This document shows positions 55,112 to 64,000 of a DNA stretch of 64,000 nt, one piece after another; the stretch's first letter is position 1; each line of letters starts with the position of its first letter. The notes beneath the pieces are model-generated. The model saw only the letters and a list, made by a program, of their open reading frames with translations, was not told the DNA's origin and did not search any database. The position numbers were made by a program, and so were the translations under genes. Location of the stretch: positions 248,001 through 312,000 of the forward strand of contig NZ_VRMG01000008.1 in the NCBI RefSeq assembly GCF_008040105.1, read 5' to 3'. The stretch is from Lacisediminihabitans profunda. Lineage in GTDB: Bacteria; Actinomycetota; Actinomycetes; Actinomycetales; Microbacteriaceae.

Positions 55112-55816
55112 ATGAACTCCGCCGTGTTGGTGGCCAACGAGATCCGAAAGTCGTACGGCCACGGATCGTCCCGCTTTGATGCCCTCAAGGGGGTGAGCCT
55201 CAGGATTCTCGAAGGGGAATCGATCGCGATCGTCGGCAAGAGCGGATCGGGCAAGTCCACCCTCATGCACCTCCTCGCCCTCCTCGACGACCCGGACGGC
55301 GGCCAGATCCTCGTCGAGGGGTCGGATGCCAAGACCCTGTCGGCCAGGGAGATCAACCGGCTGCGAAACCAGGACTTCGGGTTCGTCTTCCAGCAGTTCT
55401 TCCTCACGCCCAACGCGACGGTGCTGGACAACGTGGTGCTGCCGCTCAAGATCGCCGGGGTCGGGCCGAAGGAGCGCAACGCGCGCGGCATGGCGGCCCT
55501 CGAGCAGCTCGAACTCGCCGACAAGGCCAAGAGCAAGGCCATCAACCTGTCCGGCGGCCAGAAGCAGCGCGTCGTGATCGCCCGCGCCCTCGTCAACAAC
55601 CCCAAGGTGATCTTCGCCGACGAGCCCACCGGCAATCTCGACACGGCAACCGGCGCGGTGGTCGAAGACATCCTCTTCGCCCTCAACAAGGAGAAGGGCA
55701 TCACGCTCATCATCGTGACCCACGACATCGAACTCGCCGCCCGCTGCGACCGCCGCTTCTTCATCCGCGACGGCGTGGAAGAGACCACGACGAACGTGGA
55801 GGGGGTCACCTCATGA
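55112..55816 (+). CDS. MacB-type ABC transporter ATP-binding protein
   Basis: 234 aa. Walker A GKSGSGKSTLMHLL, signature LSGGQKQR, Walker B VIFADEPTGNLD and switch His in IIVTHDIELAA. Family III/MacB, which powers export of peptides, lipoproteins or drugs rather than import. ATG at 55112 chosen (AAGGA at about 10 nt); an upstream start at 55061 would add a stretch of low support. It overlaps the permease by 4 nt. Confidence 0.92.
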   Translation: MNSAVLVANEIRKSYGHGSSRFDALKGVSLRILEGESIAIVGKSGSGKSTLMHLLALLDDPDGGQILVEGSDAKTLSAREINRLRNQDFGFVFQQFFLTPNATVLDNVVLPLKIAGVGPKERNARGMAALEQLELADKAKSKAINLSGGQKQRVVIARALVNNPKVIFADEPTGNLDTATGAVVEDILFALNKEKGITLIIVTHDIELAARCDRRFFIRDGVEETTTNVEGVTS

Positions 55817-57114
55817 GGTTCATCGATGTGATCGGCACCGCGATCGGCAACAGCTTCCGCAGCAAGCTGCGCACCACCCTCACGGTGATCGCCATCTTCA
55901 TCGGCGCCTTCACCCTCACCATCACCAGTGCCATCGGCACCGGCGTGTCCAACTACATCACCACGCAGGTCTCCGCGATCGGCGCGAGCGATGTGCTCAC
56001 GGTGACCAAGGCCACGACGACGGCGAGCGCCGGCAGCGGCCCGGCCAAGTACGACCCGAACAAGGCCACCACCACAGCCGGGGTCGACTCCGGCGCGCGC
56101 CCCGGCTCCACCATCGCGGCACTCACCCAGAAGGACATCGACGTGATCGGGGCCTCGAAGGGCATCACGAGCGTCGACGCGTCGATCCGCATCTCGCCCG
56201 ACTACATCGAGTACGGCTCGAACGGCAAGTACGAGCTGAGCATCTCCACGAACGGCGCGCTCACCAAGGCCGACCTCGCGGCGGGGGCCCAGCTGAGTTC
56301 GAGCAGCGCCGAGAACCAGTTGCTGGTGCCCACCACCTATCTCAAGAACCTCGGACTCGGCACGGCGAAGGAGGCCGTGGGCAAGTCGGTGACGATAGGG
56401 CTCACCGACTACGCCGGCGCGAAGCACGAGGTGACGGCGGTGATCGTCGGCGTGCAGAACGAGACCCTCTTCGGCAGCGGAGTCGGCATCAACAAACACC
56501 TCACCGAGGCCCTGAGCAGCGCCCAGTCCACCGGCAAGCCGGTCGACGCGAAGCCCGGCTACGCCTCGGCGGTCGCGCACTTCGATCCGGCCTCCTCGCC
56601 GCAGCAGATCACCGCCATCAAGAAGGCGCTCACCGACAACGGCTACGCCGCGGCGACCGTGGCCGACCAGATCGGCTCGTTCGAGGCCGTGATCAACGGC
56701 ATCATCGGCGTGCTCAACGCCTTCGCCGTGATCGCCCTCATCGCGGCCGGTTTCGGAATCATCAACACCCTGCTCATGAGCGTGCAGGAGCGCACGAGAG
56801 AGATCGGCCTGATGAAGGCGATGGGCATGAGCGGCGGTAAGGTCTACGCCCTCTTCAGCACCGAGGCGGTGTTCATCGGTTTCCTGGGCAGCGCGATCGG
56901 CGCGATCGTCGCAATCGGCGTCGGCTCGATCATCAGCAGCGTGCTCGCCACGACCCTGCTCTCTGGGCTGCCCGGCCTGCGGATCATGCAATTCGCACCG
57001 AGTTCCATCGCGGTCATCATCGGCGTCGTGATGCTCATCGCCTTCCTCGCCGGCACGCTTCCGGCGCGGCGAGCGGCGCGCCAGAATCCCATCGATGCAC
57101 TGAGGTACGAATAG
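55813..57114 (+). CDS. MacB-type ABC permease (FtsX domain)
   Basis: 433 aa. An N-terminal membrane helix (LTVIAIFIGAFTLTITSAIG), a large extracytoplasmic domain to about residue 290 and three C-terminal helices with the FtsX-type RTREIGLMKAMGMSGGKV loop. Works with the preceding ATPase. ATGA overlap with it, and a TetR gene follows 5 nt later, so the operon is ATPase-permease-regulator. Cargo unknown. Confidence 0.9.
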   Translation: MRFIDVIGTAIGNSFRSKLRTTLTVIAIFIGAFTLTITSAIGTGVSNYITTQVSAIGASDVLTVTKATTTASAGSGPAKYDPNKATTTAGVDSGARPGSTIAALTQKDIDVIGASKGITSVDASIRISPDYIEYGSNGKYELSISTNGALTKADLAAGAQLSSSSAENQLLVPTTYLKNLGLGTAKEAVGKSVTIGLTDYAGAKHEVTAVIVGVQNETLFGSGVGINKHLTEALSSAQSTGKPVDAKPGYASAVAHFDPASSPQQITAIKKALTDNGYAAATVADQIGSFEAVINGIIGVLNAFAVIALIAAGFGIINTLLMSVQERTREIGLMKAMGMSGGKVYALFSTEAVFIGFLGSAIGAIVAIGVGSIISSVLATTLLSGLPGLRIMQFAPSSIAVIIGVVMLIAFLAGTLPARRAARQNPIDALRYE

Positions 57115-57119
57115 GCGAG

Positions 57120-57740
57120 ATGACTCACCCCACCGACGCGGGGCTGCGCGCACGCAAGCGCGCGGCCACTCAGTCGACCATCGAACGGGCCGCCCTGTCG
57201 CTCGCTCTCGAGCACGGCTACGACGGCGTGACGGTCGACGCGATCTGCGAGGCGAGCATGGTCTCGCAGCGCACCTTCTTCAACTACTTCGGTTCGAAGG
57301 AGGGCGTCATCCTGGGCCCGCCTCCCCCGATGCCGACGGATGCCGCGGTGGAAGCGTTCGTGCACGCGGCGGGCCACGACGTGCTCGGCGACCTCGTCTC
57401 GCTCCTGGCGGCGGCGATCGCCGACGGCGAGCCGGATCGGGACCTGTTCCGCAGCCGGCGGGTTCTCATCCAGCGCACTCCCGAGTTGATGAACCGCGAG
57501 GTCGCGCGGATGACGGAGTTGCAGACTGGGCTCGTGGCGATCGTCCTGGCCCGCCTCCGGGCGAGCGGACGCGCCGACTCGAGCGGCCTCACCGAGGAGG
57601 CGAGGATGATCGTGGTGCTCGCGGGGAGTGTCATGCGCTATTGCCTGGAGCAGTACTTCAGCGGCACGACCACCGGCAACCCGCGTGAGGTGCTCGAGAA
57701 TGCCCTCGCCCTCGTGCGGCGCATCACGAACGGTTCCTAA
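57120..57740 (+). CDS. TetR-family regulator of the ABC exporter operon
   Basis: 206 aa. HTH motif [20 protein letters not shown] near residues 38-57, C-terminal tetracyclin-repressor-like domain. Third gene of the operon; probably represses it through the palindrome at 55026-55059. The stop overlaps the convergent PucR stop by 4 nt (57737-57740). Confidence 0.88.
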   Translation: MTHPTDAGLRARKRAATQSTIERAALSLALEHGYDGVTVDAICEASMVSQRTFFNYFGSKEGVILGPPPPMPTDAAVEAFVHAAGHDVLGDLVSLLAAAIADGEPDRDLFRSRRVLIQRTPELMNREVARMTELQTGLVAIVLARLRASGRADSSGLTEEARMIVVLAGSVMRYCLEQYFSGTTTGNPREVLENALALVRRITNGS

Positions 57741-58948
57741 CGCACCGTTCCGCCCAGGCGAACCGCCCGCAGCGCCACGTAGAGTTCGGCCGCCTCGGCC
57801 GGACGCGCCACCGACCGCCCGGTGAGGTCAGCGATGCGGCCCAGCCGGTAGAGCACCGTGTTGCGATGGCAGTGCAGTGCCCGGCCGGCGTCGTTCGTCG
57901 AGCCGTCGGCGGCAAACCAGGCCTCGAGAGTGTCGAGCAGCACCGGGCCGTCCTGCAGTTGCGCCGAGAGAATCGGCCCGAGCACCTCGCCCTGCACCTC
58001 GGCGGCGATCCCTGGCTGCGCCACGAGCAGCAGGTCGACGGGCGCCGAGCCGTAGCGGTGCACGCCGACTCCCCCACGCGCGATGCACTCGATGGAGCTC
58101 CTCGCCTGGGCCACCGCATCCGGAGCGGCAGACAGCTGGCCGAAGGGCCGACTCATGCCCAGCCGCGACGTGGCGACCGAGCAGACCCGCTCGACGGTCG
58201 GCTCGAGAGACTCGCCATCCTGGGCCGCCAGCAGTCCGACCAACTCGCCCTTCCACGTGGTCCAGGCGGAGGCGATGCCCACGTCGCGCAGCAGCCCAGG
58301 CACCGTCGGCACGGGGTCCTCCCCCGAGGTCTTGCGCTCGGCGGCGACGACCAGGTAGCGGGCGTGCTCCGGCAGGTCGAGGGCTCGGAGAAGCCCGCCG
58401 ACCTCGCCCGGGGCCGCGCTGCCGTCGAGGAGACTCAACACCATCACGCTCCTGGCCTGCTGGTCCCGCCTGTCGCGCTCGTCGATGAAGAGCCGATAGG
58501 AGTCCGCGGCCGCGCTGGAGAACCGGTCGATGATCCCCCACACCTCGCTCGACACGCGCAGCAGCGCCTCCGCCCGCTCCGGCGTGCCAGACCGCAGGAT
58601 CATCTCGTCCCAGAGCTGAAGGCCGGCCAGCCGATAGGCGTGCAGCAGGCTCGCCATGGGGATTCCGTGCTCGGCCTTGACCCGACCGGCCCGGCGCGCG
58701 GCGTCGAGGGAGTCGCTGCGACCGGTGAGCGCGTCGAGCAGCGCGGCGATGTTCTCGCCGACGATGGAGTGCAGGAGTTCGCGCGAGAGGGGACTCTCGG
58801 TGTACGCCTCCTCGCCGGCGATGATCTGGTCGACGACCCCGTCGGTGAGCGCCTCCACCGAGTCGCGCAGTTCCACGAAGAAGTTGGCCGAGGCCTGCGG
58901 GCCGAGGGGTGCCGGCGCCGGCCGGGATCCCCGTTGATCGATCGACAT
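57737..58948 (-). CDS. PucR/CdaR-family transcriptional regulator
   Basis: 403 aa. Ends with the PucR HTH ([20 protein letters not shown]) and has a GGDEF-like middle region; the N-terminal sensing part ([20 protein letters not shown]) is of the RsbRD-like type. TAGTCT lies 6 nt before the ATG at 58948 (leaderless). It is divergent from the ALDH-GMC-SDR operon and most likely controls it in response to an alcohol or aldehyde substrate. Confidence 0.87.
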   Translation of the reverse strand: MSIDQRGSRPAPAPLGPQASANFFVELRDSVEALTDGVVDQIIAGEEAYTESPLSRELLHSIVGENIAALLDALTGRSDSLDAARRAGRVKAEHGIPMASLLHAYRLAGLQLWDEMILRSGTPERAEALLRVSSEVWGIIDRFSSAAADSYRLFIDERDRRDQQARSVMVLSLLDGSAAPGEVGGLLRALDLPEHARYLVVAAERKTSGEDPVPTVPGLLRDVGIASAWTTWKGELVGLLAAQDGESLEPTVERVCSVATSRLGMSRPFGQLSAAPDAVAQARSSIECIARGGVGVHRYGSAPVDLLLVAQPGIAAEVQGEVLGPILSAQLQDGPVLLDTLEAWFAADGSTNDAGRALHCHRNTVLYRLGRIADLTGRSVARPAEAAELYVALRAVRLGGTVR

Positions 58949-59116
58949 GGCGCGAGACTAGCCCGATCCTGTGCGCGGGCACAACCGCGGATCGACAATC
59001 GGCGGCCCTCGCCTATTCTGCTCTCCCCCGTTCTCGGTGATACTTGAGATATCGTTCCTGACCATCGCGCGTCGACGCTGTGCCCGGGAACAATCGGCAG
59101 CGATCGAGGGAGATTG

Positions 59117-60880
59117 ATGACCATGCCAGAAGTGACCCCACGGGCAGAAGCCACGCCGAGCGGCGCCGAGAGCGACGACCGCATCCACGGCGAACTGGAC
59201 ACCGCGATCGCGGAACTCGCCGTCGGCGAATTCCGCTGGGCGAAGACCGGCCTCGCCGAACGCATCGCCTGGCTCGACGAGGTCTCGAAGGCCGTCACGA
59301 AGGAGGCCGAGCACTGGGTGCGCGTGGCCGGCCAGGTCAAGGGGCTCGACCCGGCCTCCTCCCTCATGGGCGAGGAATGGATCTCCGGCCCGTACGTGAT
59401 CCTCACCTCCCTCACCACCCTCAGACACAGCCTCGCGGCGATCGCTCGGGGCGAGAGCCCGATCGCCGAACGCACCCTCGGCAGCGCCCCAGGCGGGCGC
59501 GTGACGGTGCCGGTGCTGCCCTCCTCCCCGTACGAGGCCCTGCTGCTGCACGGGTTCACGGGCGAGGTGTGGATGAAGCCCGGCATCAGTGCCGAGACGG
59601 TGCGTGCCTCGGCCGGACTCGGCGCCCTCGACCCCACCAGCACCGGCGGCGTCGGCCTCGTGCTCGGCGCCGGCAACATCACCTCGATCCCGCCGCTCGA
59701 CGTGCTGTACGAATTGATCGCCCACAACCGGGTCGCGCTGCTCAAGCTCAATCCGGTGATGGACGCGATGCTCCCGGTCTACACGGCGGCGTTCGCGCCG
59801 CTCATCCGGGCGGGGGTGCTCCGCATCGTCACCGGCGGCGGGGAGGTCGGCGGCTACCTCGCCCACCACCCGGGGATCTCGCACGTGCACATCACGGGAA
59901 GCGCAGCGACCCATGACCTGATCGTCTGGGGTGCGGGCGAGGAGGGTCGGACGCGCAAGTCCAGCGGCGTTCCCCTGCTTGCCAAACCGATCACGAGCGA
60001 GCTCGGCGGGGTCGCCCCCATCATCGTGCTGCCGGGCAAATGGACCGCCCGCGACCTGCGATTCCAGGCCGAGCACATCGCGACGCAGAGGCTGCACAAC
60101 GGAGGCTACAACTGCATCGCCGGTCAGATCGTGGTGCTCAGCTCCGGCTGGGCCCAGCGGTCCGCGTTCCTCGAGCAGCTGCGCATCGCCCTCGCCACCG
60201 CCCCGCCGCGCACGCCCTGGTACCCGGGAAGCGACTCTCGCGTGGCGCGGGCCAGCGCCGACTATCCGGATGCCGAACGACTGGGCCCGGCGGAGAGCCC
60301 TCGCCTCCTGGTGGACGTGCACTCGGATGCCGACGCCTCCGCCCTGCAGACCACGGAGTACTTCTCGCCGGTGCTCGGGGTGATCGAGCTGCCGGGAAGC
60401 GGGCAGTCGTTCCTCGACGCCGCCGTGGAGACGGTCAACCGGGACTTCGTGGGTACCCTTGGCGCGAACATCATCGGCATGCCGAGCACCATCTCGTCGC
60501 TCGGCCGCGGGTTCGACGAGGCCCTCGCCCGCCTCGAGTACGGAACGATCGCCATCAACGCGTGGACGGGCGTCGGGTTCCTCACGGCCGCTGCACCGTG
60601 GGGCGCGTTCCCCGGCCACACCCTCGACAACGTGCAGAGCGGCATCGAGGTCGTGCACAACGCCTTCCTGCTCGCGGACACGGAGCGCACCATCATCCGC
60701 GGCCCGTTCCGACCGTTCCCCCGCTCGGTGCTGCACGGCGAATTCGCACTCTTCCCCAAGCCGCCGTGGTTCGTCTCGGCCCGCAGCGCGAAGGCGACGG
60801 GCAAGAGACTCTTCGAGTTCGCGGCGCATCCGTCGTGGGCGAAGATGCCCGGGGTGTTCGCGGCGGCGTTCCGCGCATGA
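59117..60880 (+). CDS. Aldehyde dehydrogenase-family protein
   Basis: 587 aa, about 100 residues longer than a standard ALDH. The catalytic Cys is in NGGYNCIAGQIVV, the general-base Glu region is in ITSELGGVAPIIVLPG, and the cofactor-site GLVLGAGNITSIPPLD corresponds to the Asn region. The N-terminal 110 residues are unlike common ALDHs. ATG at 59117 with GGGAGA about 5 nt upstream. First gene of the operon with the GMC oxidoreductase, which could feed it an aldehyde. Confidence 0.82.
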   Translation: MTMPEVTPRAEATPSGAESDDRIHGELDTAIAELAVGEFRWAKTGLAERIAWLDEVSKAVTKEAEHWVRVAGQVKGLDPASSLMGEEWISGPYVILTSLTTLRHSLAAIARGESPIAERTLGSAPGGRVTVPVLPSSPYEALLLHGFTGEVWMKPGISAETVRASAGLGALDPTSTGGVGLVLGAGNITSIPPLDVLYELIAHNRVALLKLNPVMDAMLPVYTAAFAPLIRAGVLRIVTGGGEVGGYLAHHPGISHVHITGSAATHDLIVWGAGEEGRTRKSSGVPLLAKPITSELGGVAPIIVLPGKWTARDLRFQAEHIATQRLHNGGYNCIAGQIVVLSSGWAQRSAFLEQLRIALATAPPRTPWYPGSDSRVARASADYPDAERLGPAESPRLLVDVHSDADASALQTTEYFSPVLGVIELPGSGQSFLDAAVETVNRDFVGTLGANIIGMPSTISSLGRGFDEALARLEYGTIAINAWTGVGFLTAAAPWGAFPGHTLDNVQSGIEVVHNAFLLADTERTIIRGPFRPFPRSVLHGEFALFPKPPWFVSARSAKATGKRLFEFAAHPSWAKMPGVFAAAFRA

Positions 60881-62514
60881 ACGGGGCAGCGCAGCGTGGC
60901 GAGACCTTCGACTACGTGATCGTGGGAGCCGGAGCCGCGGGGGCGGCCCTCGCCGGCCGGCTGAGCACCGACCCCGCGGTCTCGGTACTGCTGCTTGAGG
61001 CGGGAGGCCCGGACAAGAAGACCGAGATCCACATCCCAGCCGCGTTCTCCGCACTGTTCCGATCCGCCGCGGACTGGGACTACGACACCGTGCCGCAGGA
61101 GCAATTGGGCGGCCGCACCGTCTACTGGCCCCGAGGCAAGGTGCTCGGAGGATCATCCTCCCTGAACGCCATGATGTGGGTGCGTGGCTTCGCCGCCGAC
61201 TATGACGGCTGGGCGAAGGTCGCCGGCTCGTCCTGGTCCTACGACGCCCTGCTGCCCTACTTTCGGCGGATCGAGCGGGTGCAGGGCAACGTCGACCCCG
61301 ATCAGGGCTCCGCGGGCACGATGAGCATCGAGGCGCAGCGCAGCCCGCGTTCGCACACGGCGACCTTCCTCGCCGCCGCCCGCGAGGCCGGCTACGCTGT
61401 GGTGCCGCCGAACACCGCGACCCCGGACGGCTTCAGCCAGACGATGGTGAGCCAGGCGCGCGGATCGCGCTTTAGCACGGTGGACGGCTATCTTGCGCCG
61501 GCGCGGAGTCGCCGCAATCTCACCGTGCGCACGAACGCGCAGGCGACACGCGTGCTCTTCGACGGCACGAGGGCGGTGGGGGTCGAACACGTCACTGACG
61601 GCGGTCGCACGCGGGTGTTCGCGCGCCGCGAGGTGGTGCTCTGCGGGGGCGCGGTCAACACCCCGCAGTTGCTCATGCTCTCCGGCATCGGCCGGGCGGA
61701 ACGGCTGAGGGAGCTCGGCATCGAGGTGCTCGTCGACTCCGCCGAGGTGGGGTCGAACCTGCGCGACCACGTGCTCTCCGGCCTCATCGCCGAGACGGCG
61801 GGCGACACGCTCTTCACCGCGAAGAAGCCACTGCAGGTGCTGGACTACCTGGTGCGCCGCCGCGGGATGCTCACGTCGAACGTCGCCGAGGCCTACGGCT
61901 TCGTGCGCACCGACCCGCGGCTCGCCCTGCCGGACATCGAGATCATCTTCGCTCCGGTCGCCTACGTCGGCGAGGGCCTGGTTCCCACGCCGGCCCATGC
62001 CCTCACCATCGGGGCCATCCTGCAGCAACCGGAGAGCACCGGGGTCATCGACCTGGCCTCGAGCGATCCGCTCGCCAAGCCACTCATCGATCCGCGCTAC
62101 CTCGCGGATGCCGCGGGCCGGGACCGCGAGACGCTGATGGCCGGGCTCGCCATCTGCGAGCGCCTGCTTCAGCAGCCGGCGCTGCGTGCGGTGAGCGGCC
62201 CGCACTTCCTGATGCCGGAGGGCGCGGATGCCATGACCCCGGCGGCGAGGGACGCGATCGCGATCGAACGCCACGCCCACACCCTGTACCACCCCGTCGG
62301 CACCGCGAGGATGGGCTCGGATGCCGGCTCGGTCGTGGACGAGCAGTTGCGGGTGCGCGGCGTCGACGGCCTCCGAGTGGCGGACGCGTCCGTCATGCCG
62401 ATGATCATCCGCGGCCATACCAACGCCCCGTCGATCGTGATCGGCGAGCGAGCTGCCGATCTGCTCGCGGAGGCCTGGGCCGCCAGCACCGCGGGCGCCA
62501 CGGCACGCGCCTAG
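60877..62514 (+). CDS. GMC-family FAD oxidoreductase (choline dehydrogenase-like)
   Basis: 545 aa. FAD-binding VIVGAGAAGAALAGRLS, GGSSSLNAMMWVRG and the catalytic HTLYHPVGTARMGS His with the partner Asn in RGHTNAPSIVIGE are present. It oxidises a primary or cyclic alcohol; the substrate cannot be read from the sequence. ATGA overlap with the ALDH gene indicates coupling: alcohol to aldehyde by this enzyme, aldehyde to acid by the ALDH. Confidence 0.9.
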   Translation: MNGAAQRGETFDYVIVGAGAAGAALAGRLSTDPAVSVLLLEAGGPDKKTEIHIPAAFSALFRSAADWDYDTVPQEQLGGRTVYWPRGKVLGGSSSLNAMMWVRGFAADYDGWAKVAGSSWSYDALLPYFRRIERVQGNVDPDQGSAGTMSIEAQRSPRSHTATFLAAAREAGYAVVPPNTATPDGFSQTMVSQARGSRFSTVDGYLAPARSRRNLTVRTNAQATRVLFDGTRAVGVEHVTDGGRTRVFARREVVLCGGAVNTPQLLMLSGIGRAERLRELGIEVLVDSAEVGSNLRDHVLSGLIAETAGDTLFTAKKPLQVLDYLVRRRGMLTSNVAEAYGFVRTDPRLALPDIEIIFAPVAYVGEGLVPTPAHALTIGAILQQPESTGVIDLASSDPLAKPLIDPRYLADAAGRDRETLMAGLAICERLLQQPALRAVSGPHFLMPEGADAMTPAARDAIAIERHAHTLYHPVGTARMGSDAGSVVDEQLRVRGVDGLRVADASVMPMIIRGHTNAPSIVIGERAADLLAEAWAASTAGATARA

Positions 62515-62545
62515 CGGCCGCGGCGATGGCGGGAAGGGAGCGCCG

Positions 62546-63400
62546 GTGAAGACGATCCTCGTCACGGGTGCCAATCGGGGCATCGGGCGGCTCGCCGCGG
62601 CCGAGTTGCTGAGGCGCGGTGATCGGGTCATCCTCACCGCCCGCAACCCGGACCGCGCCGCAGCGTTGCGCTCGGAGCTCTCGGCTGAGATCGCCTCGGG
62701 TCGCGCGCAGGTGCGTCCACTCGACCTCGCATCCTTCGCGAGTGTGCGCGGGCTCTCCGCGGAGCTCATCGCCGACGGGGAGAGGCTCGACGCGATCGTG
62801 CACAACGCCGGCACCCTCTCTCCCCCACCGGTTCGCACGATCACCGAGGACGGCATCGAACAGACCCTGCAGATCCACGCGGTGGCGCCGTGGCTGTTGA
62901 GCACGCTCCTGCTGCCCGCGCTCGCCCGACCGTCCCGGCTCGTCTTCCTCGGGTCGAGCCTGCACCTGCCGAACAGCCGCGGTGTTCCCGTTCGCTTCAG
63001 CTTCGACGACCCGTTCCTGGTCGAGGGCTACCACCCGGAACGCGCCTACAAGAACGCCAAGCTGGCCCAGCTCTGGGTGGTGCGCGAGTGGGAACGCCGG
63101 CACGGAGCCGAGGGAGTGCACGCCGACGACCTCTGCCCCGGCTTCGTGCCGATCACTGCCTCCGCCAACACTCGAGGATTCATGAGGGTGCTGCTGCGCC
63201 GGGTGATGCCGATAATGCCGTTCGCGACCTCACCGCAGGCGGCCGCGCGGCTCGAGGCAGACTGGGCGGAACGCGATCCCACCATTCCCGGCGGGGCATA
63301 CTTCGATGGCGGCACTCCGACGCAGCCGAGCGAAGACGCCCGGGATGACGACACGGCGCGATCGTTCTGGGCGCTGCTCGAGGCGTGGGCCCCCGTCTAG
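62546..63400 (+). CDS. Short-chain dehydrogenase/reductase
   Basis: 284 aa. VTGANRGIGRLAAAELLRRG (TGxxxGxG), IVHNAGTLS and the catalytic YKNAK (YxxxK) near residue 170. Related to retinol- and WW-domain-type SDRs that act on alcohols or ketones. GTG start with GGGAG nearby, 31 nt after the GMC gene. Third gene of the operon under the PucR regulator. Confidence 0.83.
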   Translation: MKTILVTGANRGIGRLAAAELLRRGDRVILTARNPDRAAALRSELSAEIASGRAQVRPLDLASFASVRGLSAELIADGERLDAIVHNAGTLSPPPVRTITEDGIEQTLQIHAVAPWLLSTLLLPALARPSRLVFLGSSLHLPNSRGVPVRFSFDDPFLVEGYHPERAYKNAKLAQLWVVREWERRHGAEGVHADDLCPGFVPITASANTRGFMRVLLRRVMPIMPFATSPQAAARLEADWAERDPTIPGGAYFDGGTPTQPSEDARDDDTARSFWALLEAWAPV

Positions 63401-63543
63401 GTCGTGGACCCCGACCCCGTCGCGGCCGCCTCGGCTGCCCTCCGCCGCATGCCGGTCGCCGCGACGATGTTCGCCGGAGGCTGGACCTTCTCGGCCCTCT
63501 GGTTGTGCCGCCCAGCTGTGCCGCTCGCGTCGGTCGGGCCGAG

Positions 63544-63804
63544 TTCTGCAGGACGGGCCCCGGAGGCGTGGGAGCCCACCCCGCAGACTCTGGTTATGCA
63601 GGACAGCTTGTGCAGGACACGGCAGGGGTGTGGCAACCCGAACGGTCCTGGTCTGCAGGACGTTTCCGTCGATTCTGCACCTTTCGTCCTCGCCATCCGC
63701 CCGAGGCGTCCTGCACAACCCGTCGAGCCGTCCTGCACAACCCGTCCTGCACAACTGGAGTCTGCGGGGCGGGCACCCGTGGACGCCGGCACCGTCCTGC
63801 ACAA
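63544..63804. repeat. Opposed array of TTGTGCAGGAC motifs (repeat family 3)
   Basis: Eight copies of an 11-bp motif: TTGTGCAGGAC or close variants at 63544, 63594, 63608 and 63651, and GTCCTGCACAA at 63708, 63730, 63744 and 63794. All of the first four point one way and all of the last four point the other. Two 40-bp arms (63579-63618 and 63730-63769) are inverse to each other at about 35 of 40 positions. It fills the gap between the SDR and the ABC permease, 63401-63864, with no coding sequence. Confidence 0.8.
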
Positions 63805-63864
63805 CGCCATCCCGGGCAAGGCGGACCGCCGCGCCGGCCCCGATCCCCCGCGAGGCGGCGCCGC

Positions 63865-64000
63865 TCAGGACAGGATGTCCTTGCTGCTGAACCGGCCGTA
63901 GGCGAGGGCCGCGAAGACGAGCACGTAGGCGGCCTGCAGGATGGCGTTGTTGCCGAAGGAGTCCCACGAGATCGGCTGGCGCAGAAGGTCGCCGAAGCCC
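63865..64000 (-). CDS. ABC-2-type transporter permease, C-terminal fragment
   Basis: Cut by the window end; only the last 44 codons are visible. They read a hydrophobic terminal helix (AILQAAYVLVFAALAYGRFS) and the ending SSKDILS, as in ABC-2 permeases of multidrug or antibiotic exporters. The gene runs leftwards and stops at TGA 63865-63867. The rest lies beyond 64000. Confidence 0.6.
   Translation of the reverse strand, partial: GFGDLLRQPISWDSFGNNAILQAAYVLVFAALAYGRFSSKDILS

Noticed and set aside
58958-61156. 732-codon open frame on the minus strand
   Set aside because: Antisense to the ALDH and GMC genes; its residues match no family.

Overview
This is a 64-kb stretch of a high-GC actinobacterial chromosome, most likely from the family Microbacteriaceae or a close relative. 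The evidence is the very high third-position GC, many genes whose -10 box sits 6-7 nt before the start codon (leaderless), small protein families typical of that group, and a complete coenzyme F420 gene set. There are about 62 protein genes, one tRNA-Glu, one IS element, one candidate Mn riboswitch, one leucine leader peptide, and an unusual density of intergenic palindromic repeats.

Layout. 1-3.9 kb: reductive pyrimidine catabolism (dihydropyrimidinase, ureidopropionase-like amidase) divergent from a MocR regulator. 3.9-4.85 kb: an IS5-family element inserted exactly at the mocR stop codon. 4.9-9.4 kb: a moxR-DUF58-transglutaminase operon. 9.5-19.2 kb: the F420 region, with cofD, fbiC, cofC, cofE, an LLM-class oxidoreductase and F420-dependent glucose-6-phosphate dehydrogenase, so both synthesis and reduction of the cofactor are encoded; a mismatch DNA glycosylase and small membrane or basic proteins are interspersed. 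19.2-33.9 kb: core housekeeping genes (coaD, recG, corA, rsmD, thiL, an RraA-like gene, a DUF3515 lipoprotein, gpsA, plsC-like, murA, leuD, leuC) and a leucine/valine-type dehydrogenase. leuC is preceded by a Leu-rich leader peptide. The ddl gene often found next to gpsA is absent from this locus.

33.9-49.5 kb: mixed accessory genes: terC behind a candidate yybP-ykoY riboswitch, an ECF42-type sigma factor with its YciI partner, small lipoproteins and conserved unknowns, a 2H phosphoesterase, a PEBP protein, nadE, a HEAT-repeat DNA repair-like protein, a D,D-carboxypeptidase, an epimerase/TetR pair with clear operators, a secreted Asp-box protein, tRNA-Glu and a lipid kinase. 49.6-64 kb: a monocarboxylate symporter with its DUF3311 partner, a CopB-type ATPase with a CsoR-family repressor, an MBL hydrolase, a MacB-type ABC exporter with its own TetR, a PucR regulator divergent from an aldehyde dehydrogenase/GMC oxidoreductase/SDR operon, and the end of an ABC permease.

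The most unusual content is between the genes. A family of about 90-100 bp elements bounded by GTTTCTCCGGAGG and its inverse occurs four times; three copies adjoin runs of a 17-19 bp unit that restarts the element's own end (GGAGAAAC). A second family of 58-60 bp palindromes occurs three times in 2 kb. A third region carries eight copies of an 11-bp motif in two opposed blocks. These are not explained by ordinary terminators and are the best candidates for something undescribed.
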